Positions 17,007-25,743 of a stretch of 64,000 nt of DNA are shown one piece after another (within the stretch, counting starts at the first letter, position 1; each line of letters opens with the position of its first letter). Below the pieces are notes generated by a model. That model had not been told where the DNA came from and made no database searches. It saw only the letters and a program-made list of their open reading frames with translations. This DNA is from Larsenimonas rhizosphaerae (lineage in GTDB: Bacteria > Pseudomonadota > Gammaproteobacteria > Pseudomonadales > Halomonadaceae). The position numbers and the translations under genes were made by a program. The stretch is taken from NCBI RefSeq assembly GCF_023700005.1, contig NZ_JAMLJK010000006.1, positions 51,120 through 115,119 on the forward strand, read 5' to 3'.

Positions 17007-18710
17007 TCATGGTGCCAGAATGTCAGCCAGAGCCTCGGCCTGTGCACCCATCACGATATGCATGACATGAGGTGTCGTGTGATGAATCCCCCGAGCGCCC
17101 AGCGTACGCAGGGCGGCCTCATCGATGGCCTCGGGCCGACGGGTTTCGATGCGCAGGCGCGTGGTGGCAACCGACGTCAGCCTGGTTATGTTATCCACAC
17201 CCCCCAGTGCAGCCATCCAGCCTTCGCGGTCCACTGTGTCTGATGTAACCGTACGGCCAGCCGTTGCCTGGCGAGGGTGGCTATCCACCGGTGCGGGTTC
17301 CGGCAACGGCATGGCGCTGCGGGCGCCCGGCAGTGCCGTTCGAATGTCGTCCGACACCTGATCCGCGACAGGGCCCAGAATGACCTGCAGGCCGTTGCCC
17401 TGCAGCTTGAGCATGCCGCGAGCCCCCAGCGCTTTAAGGGCCGTCTCGTCGATGGCGTCATGATCGACCATGACCAGCCTCAGTCGTGTCGTACATGCAC
17501 CTACGCGGATGATGTTATCGGCTCCGCCCAGCGCGCTAACGAAGGCATCACCACGTGCCTGCGTGGGGGCCGGTTCCTCGGCTGTGGACGTGGTGGCTGC
17601 CTCCGGCTCCCTGCCAGGGGTGGGCAGATTGAAACGTGTGATTGCCCATTTGAAAATGGCGTAATACAGCGCGAAATACACAAGCCCCACTGGAATCAAC
17701 AGCCAGCCTCGGGTCGACAGGCCATAGGACAGCGCATAGTCGAACGCCCCGGCCGAAAAGGTGAAGCCCAGCTTGACGCCAAGGGCATGCATGACGGCCA
17801 TCGAGATACCTGTCATTACGGCATGCACGCCATACAGTACCGGGGCCAGAAACATGAAGGTGAATTCGATCGGCTCGGTGACGCCGGTCAGAAAGGCGGT
17901 CAGCGCCAGTGACAGCAACAGTCCGCCCACCCGGGCACGGGCCGCCCGGGGCGCAGCGTGGTACATGGCCAGCGCCGCCGCCGGCAGACCGAACATCATT
18001 ACCGGGAAAAAGCCGGTCATGAAGCTGCCTGCCGTTGGGTCCCCGGCAAAGAACCGGTTCAGATCACCGGTCACGCCGTCGTAGCTGCCGAAAACGAACC
18101 AGACCAGGCTGTTCAGCACGTGATGCAGTCCGGTAACGATCAGGAGGCGGTTCAGTACGCCGTAGACAAAGAGTCCTGCCTCGCCGGCGTCGATCAGCCA
18201 CTGCCCCAGTTGATCAATGCCGTACTGGATGGGAGGCCAGGCATAGCCGAACCCGACGCCCAGCAAGACCCCTGCCAGCCCGGTCGCGATGGGGATAAAG
18301 CGTCGGCCACCGAAAAAGGCCAGATAATCCGGCAGCGTGATGGTGCGATAGCGGTTGTACAACAGCCCTGCCACGCTCCCCATGATGATGCCGGACAGCA
18401 CGCCCATGTTGATGTCGGGATCAAGGGTATTCAGTACGGCGTTCAGTACCAGATAGCCGATGGTGCCGGCCAGTCCGGCGGCGCCGTTATTGTCCTCGGC
18501 CAGCCCCACGGCTACCCCGATGGCAAAGATCAGCGCCAGCTGGCTGAAGATGGCATTACCGGCATTGGCAATGAAGGCGATATCCAGCAGGTCCGGCTGG
18601 CCAAGGCGCAGCAGCAGACCCGCGACCGGCAGAACGGCGATGGGCAGCATCAGTGAGCGGCCCAGCAGTTGAAGTCCGCCCATGATGCGGGAACCAGGTG
18701 TGGTGCTCAT
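17007..18710 (-). CDS. nagE: PTS N-acetylglucosamine-type transporter EIICB with a second, Cys-less IIB domain
   Basis: 567-residue glucose-superfamily PTS permease. Residues about 10-380 are the membrane IIC domain, with GLHHVLNSLVWF and the glycine-rich TGVTEPIEFTFMFLAP. A first IIB domain carries the phospho-cysteine C406 in RVGACTTRLRL. A second IIB-like domain occupies about residues 485-567; its equivalent position is Ala515 in TSVATTRLRIE, so it cannot carry the phosphate and may be structural or regulatory. The start overlaps the stop of the HPr-EI gene (ATGA). With NagB-II and the EIIA-HPr-EI genes upstream, GlcNAc is the likely substrate. Confidence 0.9.
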   Translation of the reverse strand: MSTTPGSRIMGGLQLLGRSLMLPIAVLPVAGLLLRLGQPDLLDIAFIANAGNAIFSQLALIFAIGVAVGLAEDNNGAAGLAGTIGYLVLNAVLNTLDPDINMGVLSGIIMGSVAGLLYNRYRTITLPDYLAFFGGRRFIPIATGLAGVLLGVGFGYAWPPIQYGIDQLGQWLIDAGEAGLFVYGVLNRLLIVTGLHHVLNSLVWFVFGSYDGVTGDLNRFFAGDPTAGSFMTGFFPVMMFGLPAAALAMYHAAPRAARARVGGLLLSLALTAFLTGVTEPIEFTFMFLAPVLYGVHAVMTGISMAVMHALGVKLGFTFSAGAFDYALSYGLSTRGWLLIPVGLVYFALYYAIFKWAITRFNLPTPGREPEAATTSTAEEPAPTQARGDAFVSALGGADNIIRVGACTTRLRLVMVDHDAIDETALKALGARGMLKLQGNGLQVILGPVADQVSDDIRTALPGARSAMPLPEPAPVDSHPRQATAGRTVTSDTVDREGWMAALGGVDNITRLTSVATTRLRIETRRPEAIDEAALRTLGARGIHHTTPHVMHIVMGAQAEALADILAP

Positions 18711-20917
18711 TCGAGGCCCTCCCGGGAAGATGTTGTTTTTGTCGTTGCCAGATGCGCTGAAACGGTCTGTCGGACCGCCTCGGCGCTGTCCATGGTCAGC
18801 AGGTCAGGCAGCAGGGCTGCAAGACCGGAAACGTTCAGTTGCCGCAGGCCATCCTTGATGGTGCCGATACGCGCAGGTTCGACCGACAGCTCGTCGATGC
18901 CAAGCGCTACCAGCACCGCCGCGGCCAGCGGGTCACTGGCGGATGCGCCGCAGACCCCCACCGGGCAGTGGCCATGGGCTCCTTCAATACACAGCTTGAT
19001 CAATCGAAGTACCGCCGGGTGCAGTACATCCATACGCGCTGCCAGAGCGGGAGACTCCCTGTCCATTGCCAGGGTGTACTGAGCAAGATCGTTCGTACCG
19101 ATTGACAGAAAGTCCGCGGCTCGGGCCAGACCCGGGCTCAGTGCGGCAGAGGGCACTTCGATCATGGCGCCCAGCTCCGGCAGTGCATCAATCTCCAGTG
19201 CTCCTGCCCGTTCAGCCAGCCGTGTCTTGATCGTCATGAATTCGGCCACATCGCTGATCATCGGCACCATGATACGCAGGGTCGGTGGACCGTGTGGCGG
19301 TCGGGTGTCTCGTGCGGCCAGCAGCAGGGCGTCAAGCTGCTGATCGAGCAGTTCGGGCTCATGCGCCCATAGCCGTACCCCACGGATGCCCAGCGCCGGG
19401 TTGGGAGTCTCGGGCAGCGTCAGGTAGGGCAACTGTTTGTCTGCTCCGATATCCAGAGTACGAATGATGACCGGAGCACCTTCCATTGCCTGCACCACCG
19501 TGGTGTAGACCGTCTGCTGCTCCGGGGCGCTCGGTGCTGCATCGCGCTCCAGAAACAGCAGCTCGCTGCGAAACAGGCCAATGCCGTCGGCGCCATGGGC
19601 GGCCGCCAGCGCCGCTTCTTCGGCAGAGCCGATATTGGCTGCCACCTGAACGGTGTGACCATCTCGGGTGGTGGCGGGCTGGTGGGCATGCCGAGCGATG
19701 CGTTCCCGCGCATCCTGTTGTGCGCTCAGTTGCCGCTCCAGCGCTTCCAGGCGTTCCGGTGTCGGGGTGCTTTCAAGTATTCCTGCCTCCGCATCGAGAC
19801 AGGCGCGCTCCCCCCTGGCCTGCAACAGCGCTTCTCCACAGGCCACGATGCAGGGCAGCCCCCTGGCCCGCGCCATGATGGCCACATGCGAGGTTGTCCC
19901 GCCGGCGGCCAGACACAGCCCGCCAAGACTCTGGGCGATGGCGGCAAAGGCTGATGGCGTCATGTCGTGACTGATTAAAATAGCCCCTGGTGGCAGCGGG
20001 GCCTGAGAAGGGGCCGAGGTGGCAAAATGCTGCATGACCTGCTGCTGCAGGTCGCGAAGATCGTTCACGCGGGCGGCCAGCAACGGGTTGAGGCTCGCGG
20101 CCAGCGTGGCGGCCTCGGCATCAAGTGCGCGGCGCCACGCCTCGCCGCCGCCAAAGCCATCGTCAATATGCCTGTGGGCAGCTGCGAGCAGTGTCGGGTC
20201 GTCAAGCCATGCACGGTGCGCCTCAAAGACATCGGCTTCTTCCTGGCGTCCGGCCTGACTGGCCGTGGTCATGGCTCGGGCCAGTGAATCCCGGGCCTGA
20301 CGAATGGCCTTGTCCAGTGCCGCACGTTCCCTGTCCGGCGTGTCGCCCCGCTCGGGAACATTCGGCAGGGCAGGGCTCAGGGTGACCAGCGGGCCGATGA
20401 TGAGCCCCGGGCTGGCGGGCAGGCCGGTGTACTGTCCGGCGGCTGTCGTATCGGCTGACACTGCGTGGTCTGCTTCGGCCGGTGCTTCCGGCCCGAGGGT
20501 AGTATCAGGCTGGCCCAGGAGATGGACGGCGGCGTCCAGTGCCGTACTGGCCTGATAGCCTGCTGCGGTCAATGTGACATCCGTGCCGCACAGGATTCCC
20601 ATGTTCAACAGACCGCTCAGGCTGGCGCTGTCGATCGGTGGATGATCATCGGTGGCCAGTGTCAGTGTGACCTGGTGCTGACTGGCAATGCGCCGTAGTC
20701 GCGCGGCGGGGCGAGCATGCAGGCCATGTTCCAGCGCGACGGTGACGGTGCGGGTGCTGGTCTGCCCCGGCGTGGAGGAGGGCGCGGCCCCCGGCGGCGC
20801 CTCTTCACTCAGTGCCAGCCGAAACAGCGGCTCGCCCTGTCGAACGATATCGCCAGGGGCGGGTAGCAGCTCAAGGGCCCAACCCACCGGGGCGGTCAGA
20901 ATCATGGGGGTGATCAA
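18707..20917 (-). CDS. nagF: PTS HPr-EI fusion carrying the C-terminal piece of EIIA (3' part of a frameshifted EIIA-HPr-EI gene)
   Basis: 736-residue reading. HPr is recognised by its phospho-His H67 in LEHGLHARPAARL. Enzyme I follows, with the active His H344 in GGTTSHVAIMARARG, the PEP-binding GIRGVRLW and the C-terminal GVCGASASDP. Residues 1-35 (ILTAPVGWALELLPAPGDIV...) look like the last strands of an EIIA-Glc fold. The same frame stays open upstream of the nominal TTG start and encodes FDVDYLARHA, which fits the missing EIIA middle. The gene was thus probably one EIIA-HPr-EI protein (Pseudomonas nagF/ptsI type) now split by a frameshift near 20965-20980. The TTG start overlaps the EIIA stop (TTGA), so reinitiation is possible; a clean ATG lies at 20905. 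Confidence 0.88.
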   Translation of the reverse strand: MITPMILTAPVGWALELLPAPGDIVRQGEPLFRLALSEEAPPGAAPSSTPGQTSTRTVTVALEHGLHARPAARLRRIASQHQVTLTLATDDHPPIDSASLSGLLNMGILCGTDVTLTAAGYQASTALDAAVHLLGQPDTTLGPEAPAEADHAVSADTTAAGQYTGLPASPGLIIGPLVTLSPALPNVPERGDTPDRERAALDKAIRQARDSLARAMTTASQAGRQEEADVFEAHRAWLDDPTLLAAAHRHIDDGFGGGEAWRRALDAEAATLAASLNPLLAARVNDLRDLQQQVMQHFATSAPSQAPLPPGAILISHDMTPSAFAAIAQSLGGLCLAAGGTTSHVAIMARARGLPCIVACGEALLQARGERACLDAEAGILESTPTPERLEALERQLSAQQDARERIARHAHQPATTRDGHTVQVAANIGSAEEAALAAAHGADGIGLFRSELLFLERDAAPSAPEQQTVYTTVVQAMEGAPVIIRTLDIGADKQLPYLTLPETPNPALGIRGVRLWAHEPELLDQQLDALLLAARDTRPPHGPPTLRIMVPMISDVAEFMTIKTRLAERAGALEIDALPELGAMIEVPSAALSPGLARAADFLSIGTNDLAQYTLAMDRESPALAARMDVLHPAVLRLIKLCIEGAHGHCPVGVCGASASDPLAAAVLVALGIDELSVEPARIGTIKDGLRQLNVSGLAALLPDLLTMDSAEAVRQTVSAHLATTKTTSSREGLE

Positions 20918-21267
20918 TGCTCGTGCATGGCGCGCCAGATAGTCGACGTCAAACCGGCAGAGCTGTGAACTTCGTCATCGTGACTGATCAGTAGCTCGAT
21001 GCCTTCGCCGTTCAACTCGACCGTATCTAGCCCCAGATGTAATAGCCATTCACAGTCCTGTTCATCGCGCAGGGTAATCGCGTGGCGCGTGCGGGCACAT
21101 TGAATGATGCGGCCATGGCAGGGCGCATGAAGCGTATCGCCCAGCGGGTCGAGCGCCACGCCGGGGCCGAGGGTGCCTTCGGCAAAGACCGGATCAGGCA
21201 CTTCCTGCAGCGGGATCACCACGCCATCAATAGGCGCGACAAGTTCAAAAAAGGCAGGCATGGACAT
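20914..21267 (-). CDS. EIIA-Glc-type PTS domain, truncated by frameshift (5' part of the EIIA-HPr-EI gene)
   Basis: 117-residue reading that matches the first two thirds of EIIA-Glc/Crr-like domains. It includes the conserved H62 in RTRHAITL and the phosphorylated H77 in LLHLGLDTVELNGEG. The family then continues with a GQ-L-x-x-FD strand, but this frame changes to SSAGLTSTIWRAMHEH and stops. The expected continuation (QLCRFDVDYLARHA) is found in another frame of the same DNA, so a small indel around 20965-20980 is the likely cause. A GAGG box favours the third-codon ATG (21261). It follows nagB-II by 30 bp. Without its C-terminal strands this EIIA may not fold unless frameshifting or complementation occurs. 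Confidence 0.82.
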   Translation of the reverse strand: MSMPAFFELVAPIDGVVIPLQEVPDPVFAEGTLGPGVALDPLGDTLHAPCHGRIIQCARTRHAITLRDEQDCEWLLHLGLDTVELNGEGIELLISHDDEVHSSAGLTSTIWRAMHEH

Positions 21268-21297
21268 GTCCTCGTTATTGTTGTTGGTTCTACGGTT

Positions 21298-22317
21298 TCA
21301 GCGAGTACGGGTCACCTTGCGAAGGTGTCTGGGCTGGTCCGGATTGCTTCCTCGGGCTTCGGCCAGTGCAGCGGCCATGCTGTAGAAGCTTTGAATGATC
21401 GACAGTGGCTGCAGATCCTCGTGGCCCGCATCCGCCACCGGCAGGTGACTGGTGCCGCCATGATCGTCGGCGGCCAGCATGACCCGGGCCCCCATGCTCT
21501 CAAGGTCGTCGGCCAGTGCCAGCAGCCCCGTCTGTTCCGGCCCTTGAGGGGCAAAAATCATCACCGGGTAACCGGGCTCAATCAGCGCCATGGGGCCGTG
21601 GCGGACTTCGGCGCCACTGAAGGCTTCTGCCTGAATACCGCAGGTTTCCTTGAACTTCAGCGCTGCTTCCTGTGCAACAGCCAGGCCGCTGCCCCGGCCA
21701 ATTACCAGCAGGCGGTCGGCCTGTTTCAGGGTGTCGATGGCCGGCTGCCAGTTCAGGGCTGCGGCCTCTTCCAGGCGAGCCGGAAGGGCTTCCAGTGCGT
21801 CAAGCAATGCGGCATTTTCGGCCCAGGCGCCGACCAGGTGCGCTCCGGCGGCCAGCGTTGCCAGATAACTCTTGGTTGCCGCCACGCTTTCCTCCCTGCC
21901 GGCATGCAGGGGCAGGGTCTGGTCGCTGGCAGCGGCCAGCGGCGTGTTCTCGGCATTGATCAGAGCGAGTGTGCGGGCGCCACCCAGCGCCAGAGCGCGC
22001 TGGGTGGTGATCAGGTCCGGGCTTTCACCCGATTGTGAAAAGGCAATCGCCAGTTGATCCGTTACACGCCATGGGGCAGCGCGCTCGGTACTGAGGGATG
22101 GCGGCAGGGAGGCCACGGGACAGCCCAGATGTTTCATCGCCAGATAGCCGAAAAAGGCTGCCGCGTGATCAGAGCTGCCACGCGCCACCGTCAGAATGCT
22201 TCTGGGTGGGGCGGCGAGCAGCGCCTTTGCCAGGGCCGCGACACGGGCCTGGTTCTGATGCCACTGGGTACGGAGAACACTCGGTGCACTCAGGGCTTCA
22301 TTCAGCATCAGGGACAT
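21298..22317 (-). CDS. nagB: SIS-domain glucosamine-6-phosphate deaminase (NagB-II type)
   Basis: 339-residue protein with two SIS sugar-isomerase domains, related to the isomerase half of GlmS. It is expected to convert glucosamine-6-phosphate to fructose-6-phosphate plus ammonia. Visible motifs are VARGSSDHAA (about residues 44-53), IAFSQSGESPD (first SIS sugar-phosphate loop), REESVAATKSY, VIGRGSGLAVAQEAALKFKE (second SIS) and EAFSGAEVRHGPMALI. A GGAGG box lies 4 nt before the ATG. It is the first intact gene of the PTS operon. nagA and a nag regulator, usually just upstream in this type of locus, are absent; the adjacent DNA is a degenerate island. Confidence 0.87.
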   Translation of the reverse strand: MSLMLNEALSAPSVLRTQWHQNQARVAALAKALLAAPPRSILTVARGSSDHAAAFFGYLAMKHLGCPVASLPPSLSTERAAPWRVTDQLAIAFSQSGESPDLITTQRALALGGARTLALINAENTPLAAASDQTLPLHAGREESVAATKSYLATLAAGAHLVGAWAENAALLDALEALPARLEEAAALNWQPAIDTLKQADRLLVIGRGSGLAVAQEAALKFKETCGIQAEAFSGAEVRHGPMALIEPGYPVMIFAPQGPEQTGLLALADDLESMGARVMLAADDHGGTSHLPVADAGHEDLQPLSIIQSFYSMAAALAEARGSNPDQPRHLRKVTRTR

Positions 22318-22352
22318 GGGGCCTCCGGAATGATCAATTTATAAGCATGACC

Positions 22353-22948
22353 TTACAGAGGTCCGGCCTGGTAGTCACTCGAGATGGCCATGGTTGATAA
22401 ATGGCGTCTGTGTGGTGCGCCCGGCTCATCGGGGGAATCAGCCAGCGTACAGGCCTTGAACACGTCGTTAACGGTGTCGAGCTCTTCCTGCTTCATCCAC
22501 GGCAACAGGTGCCAGTGGGTCGCGCTCACTCCAGGCAATCCGTTTTATTATCATCATGTCCACGAGGCTTGCTTTAGGGGCCTGACGCAATCTGCGGCGT
22601 TGCATGAGGGTTGCTCTTATGTCGTCAGGCACGTAAAGCGCTGGGATATGGGACTGCAAGTAGTGGGTGTATTCGCGTGCAGCGACCTCGCCGCCCCATA
22701 CACCGTCCAGGCTTTCGACCTCTCCGGTCCCCCCCCCCCCGCCAATCTGGTGTCTCATCCAGGAACTGGCGGAACAGCAGCTTCGGAGCCAGCTTCGCGG
22801 CGTACCCTTGCACCCGGCGTTCGATAAGCCCCGTTCGATAGCTTGTCGGGCGCCTGTTCGTGTCAGCACGTTGGTGGGCAGTGCCAAAGCCTGTTTCTCG
22901 GCATCCGTTTCGGTGACCTTGAGTGCGTTGGCCTTGCTAGCATCATGA
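22353..22948 (-). pseudogene. Degenerate unidentified coding remnant
   Basis: No intact gene covers this stretch. On the minus strand, protein-like runs appear successively in different frames. One reads LALPTNVLTRTGARQAIERG, the next YAAKLAPKLLFRQFLDETPD, and after a 12-nt poly-G run the frame changes to one reading YTHYLQSHIPALYVPDD and MMIIKRIAWSERDPLAP. With 11 or 8 G residues instead of 12 the middle and last parts would be in frame. I cannot name the family. The pattern is that of a decayed gene at the edge of the tRNA-linked island, directly upstream of nagB-II. Confidence 0.4.
22729..22740. repeat. Homopolymeric tract of 12 C (G on minus strand)
   Basis: Twelve consecutive C residues, the longest homopolymer noticed in the window, fall inside the degenerate coding remnant exactly where the plausible reading frame changes. 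Such tracts slip during replication and can also be mis-sequenced. Confidence 0.9.
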
Positions 22949-25126
22949 TCACAATGGGCTGGTGCGCTCGGTAATGGATTCCCCCTGCCGCGTAATAAAC
23001 ATTGCTTCGAACTCCTCTGCCGGCAAGGGCTTGCCGAACAGGTATCCCTGAACCTCCGGGCAATGATGTTCTCGCAGAAAGTTGAACTGTGATTGCTCTT
23101 CAACACCTTCAGCAATGATATCGAGCCCGAAGCTCGTGCCGAGGTCGAGCATCGCCTTCACGACGGCGACGTCGGAGTTGCTGTGGGGAAGCCCCTCAAC
23201 AAAGCTCTTGTCGATCTTGATCCGCGTTACCGGGTACTCCTTGAGGATGCTCAGGGAGGCATACCCCGTCCCATAATCATCCAGGGCCAGCTGGACGCCC
23301 AAAGCCTTCAGTTTCTTGAGTACGTCAAGCTTGGCACTGTCGTTTTTCAGGATAATGGTTTCGACCAGCTCAAGTTCCAACGCTTCGGCAGGCAGTTTGA
23401 ACGTATCCAGCGCTGAACGTATCACCGAAATAATGCGGGGCGTGGCCAGTTGCACATCAAACAGATTGATGCCGATACGAAGCTCGGGATGTATGGTTCG
23501 CCACCGAGCGGCCTGCTGGCATGCCGTATGGATGATCCAGTCGCCGACACTTTCTGCACAGGGCTTGCGACCCAGTATCTCGATGAAGGACGCGGGCGTG
23601 AGTAGACCGCGCCTGGGGTGGCGCCACCGAATTAATGCTTCTACCCCGCACAGTCGTTTACTTTTCGTGGAGACTTGCGGCTGATAATAAAGCTCGAACT
23701 GGCTTTCTTCATATGCGCGGCGCAATTCTGCTGCAAATGCCTTTTGCTGCTGGATCGACTCATGCATGCCGGATTCGTACAGCATGACGTCACCCTTGCC
23801 CGACCGCTTGACCTGATAAAGTGCCAGATCTGCTGCGGCAATCAGTTTGCTTGAGTCCTGACCATGATCCGGGCCGACGGCGATGCCAATGCTGACACCA
23901 ATATGACATCGGTGGCGGGATACGTCATAGGGGGGCGAGAGCGCCTCATTCACATGCCGAGCCAGTTGCTGCGCTTTTTGCGCGTCCCGATCATTAATGA
24001 CAACGATGAATTCGTCGCCGCCAAGGCGCGCGATACAATCTGCTTTCGGGCATGCGCTTCGAAGCCGGGTGGCAACCTGAAGCAGTAATTCATCACCGAT
24101 TGCATGGCCGAACGTGTCGTTGACTTCCTTGAAGCCATCCAGATCCATGATCATGGCGATAACGCCGCTGCTGTTTTGAAGCAGATCATCCAGCTGAGCG
24201 GTGCAACTACTTCGATTGGCCAGTCCGGTCAAGGAGTCATGTGTTGCCATGTAGGTGAGCTGCTGTTCGCGCTCCTTGCGCTCCGTAATGTCCCGAATGA
24301 TCACCACAATGCTTTTTCGATGGCTGTCCTTTGACGCCGATAGGGTCAGCTCTGCGGGGAAGGTGCTGCCATCTTCTCTCACGCAGGACGTCTCAAGGGA
24401 AAAGGAGCGGTAACTGCCCGGACCGCTCACGGCTCGGATCAATATGGTCTGGAAATCGGTCAGTGCATCGTCATGTATCAGGTACGAGGCATGTTCACCG
24501 GCCAACCCGCCGAACATGGCCTGGGCGCCTTCGTTCAAATAGGTGATGCATCCACTGGTATCCAGAAACAGAATGGCATTGGGCAGGCTTCGAGCGATGT
24601 TATCGAGTTGCTGCTGGCTCATGCGCTTCATGTTTTCCAGTCGGCGCTTCTCCATGCGATCCATGACCATGACGGCCAGGTCGCGCATGTTCTTTCGATC
24701 ATTATCGCTGAGCTGCCTCCCGGGAAGCTGATCGGCAATGCAGAGGGTACCTATCGTGACCCCTTCTGGTGAGGTCAGCGGTACGCCGGCATAGAACCGA
24801 ATATGAGGCGGGCCTGTCACCAGTGGGCTGTGCTTGAAACGCTCATCTTCAATAACATCAGGCGCGGTCAGGACATCGTTTTGCATGATGGTGTGCGCGC
24901 AAAAGGAGTCTTCTCGATCAACGCTGCAGATATCGAGGCCCGTTTGAGCCTTGAAGTGAAACCGATCATGATCGACCAGCGTAACCAGCGCGATAGGAAC
25001 GTCGAACATGCGAGCCGCCATATTGACCAACCTATGGAAAAAGGTCTCCGGCTCGATACCGATCAGGTCATACTGCTGTAGTACGTCCAGTCGGCGATTT
25101 TCGTCATCGGGTATCGGGAAGGTCAT
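22949..25126 (-). CDS. GAF-PAS-GGDEF-EAL cyclic-di-GMP turnover protein
   Basis: 725-residue cytoplasmic signalling protein without evident membrane segments. Order of domains: GAF (about 25-165, with FCAHTIMQNDVL and FYAGVPLTSPEG), PAS (about 175-290, LPNAILFLDTSG), GGDEF (about 300-460) and EAL (about 475-715). The cyclase motif LGGDEF is intact near residue 366, and the phosphodiesterase residues VEALIRW, LELVET, DDYGTGYASLS, IKIDKSF and EGVEE are all present. Either activity is possible. The 3' end borders the degenerate remnant and the 5' end borders the phage D remnant, so it may be island cargo. The ribosome-binding site is weak. Confidence 0.9.
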   Translation of the reverse strand: MTFPIPDDENRRLDVLQQYDLIGIEPETFFHRLVNMAARMFDVPIALVTLVDHDRFHFKAQTGLDICSVDREDSFCAHTIMQNDVLTAPDVIEDERFKHSPLVTGPPHIRFYAGVPLTSPEGVTIGTLCIADQLPGRQLSDNDRKNMRDLAVMVMDRMEKRRLENMKRMSQQQLDNIARSLPNAILFLDTSGCITYLNEGAQAMFGGLAGEHASYLIHDDALTDFQTILIRAVSGPGSYRSFSLETSCVREDGSTFPAELTLSASKDSHRKSIVVIIRDITERKEREQQLTYMATHDSLTGLANRSSCTAQLDDLLQNSSGVIAMIMDLDGFKEVNDTFGHAIGDELLLQVATRLRSACPKADCIARLGGDEFIVVINDRDAQKAQQLARHVNEALSPPYDVSRHRCHIGVSIGIAVGPDHGQDSSKLIAAADLALYQVKRSGKGDVMLYESGMHESIQQQKAFAAELRRAYEESQFELYYQPQVSTKSKRLCGVEALIRWRHPRRGLLTPASFIEILGRKPCAESVGDWIIHTACQQAARWRTIHPELRIGINLFDVQLATPRIISVIRSALDTFKLPAEALELELVETIILKNDSAKLDVLKKLKALGVQLALDDYGTGYASLSILKEYPVTRIKIDKSFVEGLPHSNSDVAVVKAMLDLGTSFGLDIIAEGVEEQSQFNFLREHHCPEVQGYLFGKPLPAEEFEAMFITRQGESITERTSPL

Positions 25127-25279
25127 GTCTGGTACAGGTTCCAGTGAGTCGTTATCGAATGCGCCGCAGCAAATCGTATTGCCTAAGCAAAAAGTGTAGC
25201 TGGCACTTATGATCTATCGGCACCCCTGCTTATGGTCTTGTATGGTTGATCGGGTCTTTTTTCAAAAACAGGGACATGT

Positions 25280-25743
25280 TTACGTGGTACCACGTTTCTC
25301 ACAGCGTATTCGCGTGCCGTATCCGTGTTCTCCAAATGAGTCCTCGACTTCGGTCACCAGCCATTCTTCCCCATCGATCTCCGGTTTCCAGCCGCTGAGC
25401 ATCACTGGCGTTTCAGGCATGAGATCAGCGCGCCTTTGAGCCAGTGTCAGCTCGAACGTGGCGGTGCCCCGCCTCTGTCTTGGCGGCCTCGAGGGCGTCA
25501 GCCTCGGAGGCGTAGGTGGCGCGCAGATCCTTGAATTTTTCCCCTCTCATCGGCAATGGCTATTTGCCGTTTGCTGCCGGCGATATCGTTCCATAATTCC
25601 CGCACGCCGGTAAAATTGTCACGATCGGTCTGGCTGTAACGGTGCTGTTCGCCATCGCGGCGGGTGAGGGTGACGCCGGGCAGAGCAATACTGCTGGCCG
25701 TGAGTTCCTCACCGCAGTCAATCATGCTGAATGAAAACGCCAC
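25280..25743 (-). pseudogene. Remnant of P2-like phage late control/tail protein D
   Basis: Three frames together match the C-terminal half of P2 gpD-type proteins. The first reads GVTLTRRDGEQHRYSQTDRD and TGVRELWND. The next, from about 25545, reads KFKDLRATYASEADALEAAK. The third, from about 25460, reads GTATFELTLAQRRADLMPET and then SGWKPEIDGEEWLVTEVED before a TAA at 25280-25282. A 5' truncation at about 25725, a frameshift and a small deletion with a second frame change are therefore evident. The gene is dead. The break point abuts the portal-gene remnant on the opposite strand. Confidence 0.85.
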
